Source of the DNA: Bacillus weihaiensis
GTDB taxonomy: Bacteria; Bacillota; Bacilli; Bacillales; Bacillaceae
Direction of reading: 5' to 3'
Length of the DNA stretch: 64,000 bases
Assembly: GCF_001889165.1 (NCBI RefSeq)
Contig: NZ_CP016020.1
Location: 2,020,501-2,084,500, forward strand
The translations under genes and the position numbers were made by a program. The notes beneath the pieces were generated by a model. It was given only the letters and a program-made list of their open reading frames with translations, did no database searches and was not told the DNA's origin. Position 1 is the first letter of the stretch. The number at the start of each line of letters is the position of its first letter. Below, piece after piece: positions 61,213 through 64,000 of the stretch.

Positions 61213-62028
61213 TTAAGGAGCAAAACCTTGTTTACTAATTAAAATTTGACCCTCAGTAAAGGAATGGAGTAGGTTTTCATAAACCTTCTTATAGGCATCT
61301 GGTGAATACCATTCCTCTATATCTAAATTTTCATACATTGAAGGAATTTTTAAGCTTTTCGTTCTTTTGCCATTTGATCCATCACCCATAAAGTAGTCAT
61401 CAAGACAAACTCGTGAGGTAACCTCAGCTAATAACTCGCCAAACGATTCTGAACTCGGAAGAACAGGGGCTATAGCAGCTTGAGTAGGTATTTGTGCTTC
61501 AGTTAGTACTTTTAATGCTTGTAATCTAGATGAGATAGAGGGTGCTTTTGGTGTGAAAGCTTCTTTCATCTCTTCTATATCAGTTTCAATCGTTACACTA
61601 ACTCTTATATTTCTTAAAGTAGAAAATAAGTCAATATCTCTCGTCACTAAAGGAGATCTCGTTTGAACAAATAAAAAATCAGGAGGATCTTCACTCATAA
61701 TCTCTAACAAACTCCTAGTAATCTTTTCTTTCGACTCTATAGGCTGATAGGGATCCGTACTTGAAGACATAAAAATTGAAACCGGACCTTTTGCTTTAGC
61801 TCTTTTATATTCTTTCATAAAAAGCTCTTCTGCATTTTTCTTAATATCTACCCATTTTCCCCACTCACCATCTCTGAAGAGGGAGACAGGCATCCTTCTT
61901 ACATAACAATAGGAGCAAGCAAAAACACAACCAGTATATGGGTTTAAAGAATGAGTATAATGAGATAGATAGCCATTTCCTTTATTTAAAATAGATTTAG
62001 GATATTTTGTTAAATATTCAACCTTCAT
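61213..62028 (-). CDS. SplB-like radical SAM protein
   Basis: 271 residues. The radical SAM cluster CVFACSYCYVRRMP (CxxxCxxC) is at ~residues 33-45, preceded by SHYTHSLNPYTG. Then FMSSSTDPYQPIESKEKITR and the SPLVTRDIDLF segment typical of COG1533 (spore photoproduct lyase-related) proteins. True SplB has ~340 residues and a conserved Cys near the C-terminus; this one is shorter, and its repair role is unproven. ATG 62028 has GGGAGGTG about twelve bases upstream. Confidence 0.82.
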   Translation of the reverse strand: MKVEYLTKYPKSILNKGNGYLSHYTHSLNPYTGCVFACSYCYVRRMPVSLFRDGEWGKWVDIKKNAEELFMKEYKRAKAKGPVSIFMSSSTDPYQPIESKEKITRSLLEIMSEDPPDFLFVQTRSPLVTRDIDLFSTLRNIRVSVTIETDIEEMKEAFTPKAPSISSRLQALKVLTEAQIPTQAAIAPVLPSSESFGELLAEVTSRVCLDDYFMGDGSNGKRTKSLKIPSMYENLDIEEWYSPDAYKKVYENLLHSFTEGQILISKQGFAP

Positions 62029-62323
62029 CGTGGGGTCTACACCTCCCAAAACTTACACTAAGACATTTTATCTCTAGATGTTTTCGTCTTCTTTGATAGA
62101 ATTCCCGTTCTCACTTAGTTCAAAACAAAGAGTGGTTTTATCATCTAATGATAAAACACGGAGCAAAATAGCACATGAGTCAAGTAACTAATGACATGAG
62201 AACCTAGAGCCAACTAGGCATTTCAACATATCTAAGCTAGAGTTTCACCCCTTGAACACCTTACCATACACATCTTTACATATGGTATATTAAAAGCCCT
62301 TACTATCAGGGTCTCTAAAGATA
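62029..62323. other. Intergenic stretch
   Basis: About 295 bases. CCCTTACTATCAGGG near 62297-62311 is a small hairpin that could end the gene at 62324-62650. ATCTAATGATAAAAC near 62144 has no clear role. Confidence 0.35.
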
Positions 62324-62650
62324 TTAATCTGATATTATTGCTTTGTCATTTCTTTCAAACAGAATGAATCCCCACCATATAATGAAAGAGAGATAACCTA
62401 TTATTGTAAAAATCGTCCAAGCTGCCCCCTGTTGCAATTGACTAAAAAAATGTTGAACTTCATTCATACCTACTTCTCTACCTATGCTGTTAATCATACT
62501 ACTAATTGGAACTGTAAAAATTAATACAATGATTAATATAGACAAACGCATTCGTTTCTTGTTCACAACATGGAATACAGCGGTCCCTAATGTCACCAAG
62601 AGAAACAGATAATAGGCGGCCCAAAACCAATTAGGTAGTGTCGTCAACAT
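62324..62650 (-). CDS. Small membrane protein, function unknown
   Basis: 108 residues, three membrane segments (NWFWAAYYLFLLVTLGTAVF, RLSILIIVLIFTVPISSMIN, AWTIFTIIGYLSFIIWWGFI). AAGGAGGG lies five bases before ATG 62650. Family not recognised. Single gene. Confidence 0.6.
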   Translation of the reverse strand: MLTTLPNWFWAAYYLFLLVTLGTAVFHVVNKKRMRLSILIIVLIFTVPISSMINSIGREVGMNEVQHFFSQLQQGAAWTIFTIIGYLSFIIWWGFILFERNDKAIISD

Positions 62651-63182
62651 TTTTTCCCTCCTTGATTAAAATGACTTCATATACTCACTATATAACATAT
62701 TTTAACAAATTACGATCATTCATGTAGTGTAAATTAGGCTGCAACAGTTTAATGGTGATTTGTTGGATGGTAGAAGACGGTCGACTTTACAATAAATGAA
62801 TGTCTACGAGATGCTCACGGAAATCATCAACTACGTTTAACTGAGACAAAAAATAAAGGAATAAAGTAACATAAAGTGGTTTTTTACATTTCAAAAAAAA
62901 GTCGATAATTAGCCTCTATTTAGTTCTCAGTAAAAAAATATGTCAAGGAGTGTGTTAAAATTAGGAAGTGATTTTCTTTATTCGAACATTCCCTAACCAT
63001 CATTTTTCAGTATAGAAGGTAAAAACTATCTTTCTTCAATCTAGTAAAAATTAATACATAAAACGCCGATATAGGTGATAGCTATCCAATTACAAAAAGG
63101 GATAATGATAGCTTACATATAATTGGTAAATGAACAATATCTGGATCCTAATCATCTATTTAATAGCAGGGGGCAAGACATA
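62651..63182. other. Intergenic stretch before the HD-GYP gene
   Basis: About 530 bases without an intact gene. A 29-codon frame near 62785-62875 (VDFTINECLRDAHGNHQLRL...) lacks a start and may be a scrap. AGGGGGCAAG before 63183 is the ribosome site of the next gene. Confidence 0.4.
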
Positions 63183-64000
63183 ATGAATGGAAACGAATTT
63201 ATTTCATTTGATTTAGTGGGCAGTGAATTACAGGAAGATATTTATTCTGAACAAGGTATTTTACTATTAAAAAAAGGAATTACCTTGAATGAAAACCACA
63301 TTTTATTACTACATAAATACAAGTTTGGTGAAAAGATCCTTATTAAACAGGAGAAAAAGAAAGAAGAGCCTGTTACAGCTGAACAATATCGGGATATGAT
63401 TACAATAATTAAAGAGACTTTCCAACAAATCATTGCAAAGGAAAAGGTGAACTTTGACAATATCTTACCACCATTTTATCAATTGGTTACTACAGCGTTA
63501 CAAGATTTAGAAATTATGAAGGTGATTCAACAAACAGGACCAAAGGAAAATTACCTTTATCAGCATAGTCTAAATGTTGGGATACTTTCTGCTATGATTG
63601 GAAAAATACTAGGGTATGCAAAAAAAGATTGTTTATTACTTGCAGAAATGGGACTATTTCACGACTTAGGTATGATTCATTATAAAGACATTGTCGAAAA
63701 AAACGAAAAGTTAACTGAACAAGAATATCAGTCTGTAAAAGATCATACAAAGCTTGGCTACTTATTATTAAGAAGTCAGAATGAGCTTGATAATCTTGTT
63801 GCTGAGGCAGCACTTCTTCATCATGAAAGAATTAACGGAGCAGGCTATCCACGTGGCAAAAAGCTCGACGAAGTTTCTTTATACATTCAAATCATTTCTG
63901 TAGCGGATTGTTTTAATGCAATGTGTAATAACCCCTATATGAATCAAAAAGAAGATTTTGAGTGCATGTACGAACTAATTAATGAGGCGGAAGGGAATTC
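63183..64000 (+). CDS. HD-GYP domain protein (cyclic di-GMP phosphodiesterase), cut by window edge
   Basis: At least 272 residues; no stop before the edge. Starts MNGNEFISFDLVGSELQEDI, with a ~100-residue N-terminal DUF3391-like region, then the HD-GYP core: YLYQHSLNVGILSAMIG, MGLFHDLGMIHYKD (HD pair), LLHHERINGAGYPRGKK and ISVADCFNAM. The usual HDxGK is HDLGM, and HHExxDGxGYP has Asn for Asp, so one metal-site position differs from canonical enzymes. Degrades c-di-GMP, or binds it if weakened. AGGGGG lies 11 bases before ATG 63183. Confidence 0.82.
   Translation, partial: MNGNEFISFDLVGSELQEDIYSEQGILLLKKGITLNENHILLLHKYKFGEKILIKQEKKKEEPVTAEQYRDMITIIKETFQQIIAKEKVNFDNILPPFYQLVTTALQDLEIMKVIQQTGPKENYLYQHSLNVGILSAMIGKILGYAKKDCLLLAEMGLFHDLGMIHYKDIVEKNEKLTEQEYQSVKDHTKLGYLLLRSQNELDNLVAEAALLHHERINGAGYPRGKKLDEVSLYIQIISVADCFNAMCNNPYMNQKEDFECMYELINEAEGN

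Noticed and set aside
1-64000. rRNA, tRNA or prophage structural genes
   Set aside because: None of the characteristic sequences was seen on either strand; integrase pieces alone do not make a prophage.

Overview
The window is low-GC DNA with strong AGGAGG-type ribosome binding sites, GTG/TTG starts and U-tailed intrinsic terminators. Its genes (YitT, DUF2243/CtaG pair, LPNTA-anchored surface protein, SplB-like radical SAM protein, CspA-type protein, Mrp-type antiporter) fit a Bacillaceae-like member of the Bacillota. The species cannot be named from the sequence. No rRNA, tRNA or CRISPR array was found.

Layout. 1-6.6 kb: a decayed integrase at the left edge, a YitT transporter, a small export protein, an ABC operon with a GntR/YtrA regulator, a chemoreceptor and a VOC protein. 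6.6-13 kb: a worn region with remnants of a transposase, a histidine kinase and a short-chain dehydrogenase, around one intact heparinase/alginate-lyase-like protein, then a structured intergenic repeat and a GNAT enzyme. 13-18.5 kb: an eight-gene minus-strand Mrp/Mbh-type cation/proton antiporter operon in which the canonical MrpA is split. 18.5-26.4 kb: a PAS-STAS protein, pseudogenes, and an McrB-like AAA+ / DUF2357 nuclease pair bracketed by copies of a type I toxin-antitoxin locus (28-residue holin-like peptide with an antisense RNA).

26.7-35.3 kb is the most striking part. Four intact lipoprotein genes share a near-identical N-terminal third but have diverged C-terminal parts. Each is followed by a gene with an N-terminal lipase domain (GHSLGG elbow). 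Only the last lipase gene is intact (709 residues, long helical C-terminus), and it is followed by a small helical protein. This matches the reverse-domain type VII secreted lipase toxin TslA, its immunity lipoprotein TilA and its TlaA partners described in Staphylococcus aureus. Here the locus carries upstream broken toxin/immunity cassettes, as expected if cassettes are exchanged at the N-terminal, toxic end.

35.8-41.1 kb is a second defence-like block: a C5 DNA methyltransferase divergent from an unrecognised 574-residue protein (candidate restriction enzyme), a NUDIX enzyme, a MazG/HisE-like pyrophosphohydrolase and an HNH nuclease. 42-47 kb: an LPNTA-anchored amidase, DUF2243 and CtaG, and an XRE/membrane-protein pair with operator-like palindromes. 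48-53 kb: a tyrosine recombinase with a recombinase-like inverted site just upstream, a UvrD-type helicase with zinc fingers, and a cold-shock protein. 53-64 kb: two paralogous 48-residue proteins sharing promoter and terminator layout, a ferritin-like/cupin fusion, acetyl- and nucleotidyltransferases, TauE/SafE, a methyltransferase, a flavoprotein behind three ArsR-like operator repeats, an SplB-like radical SAM protein, and an HD-GYP phosphodiesterase cut by the right edge.
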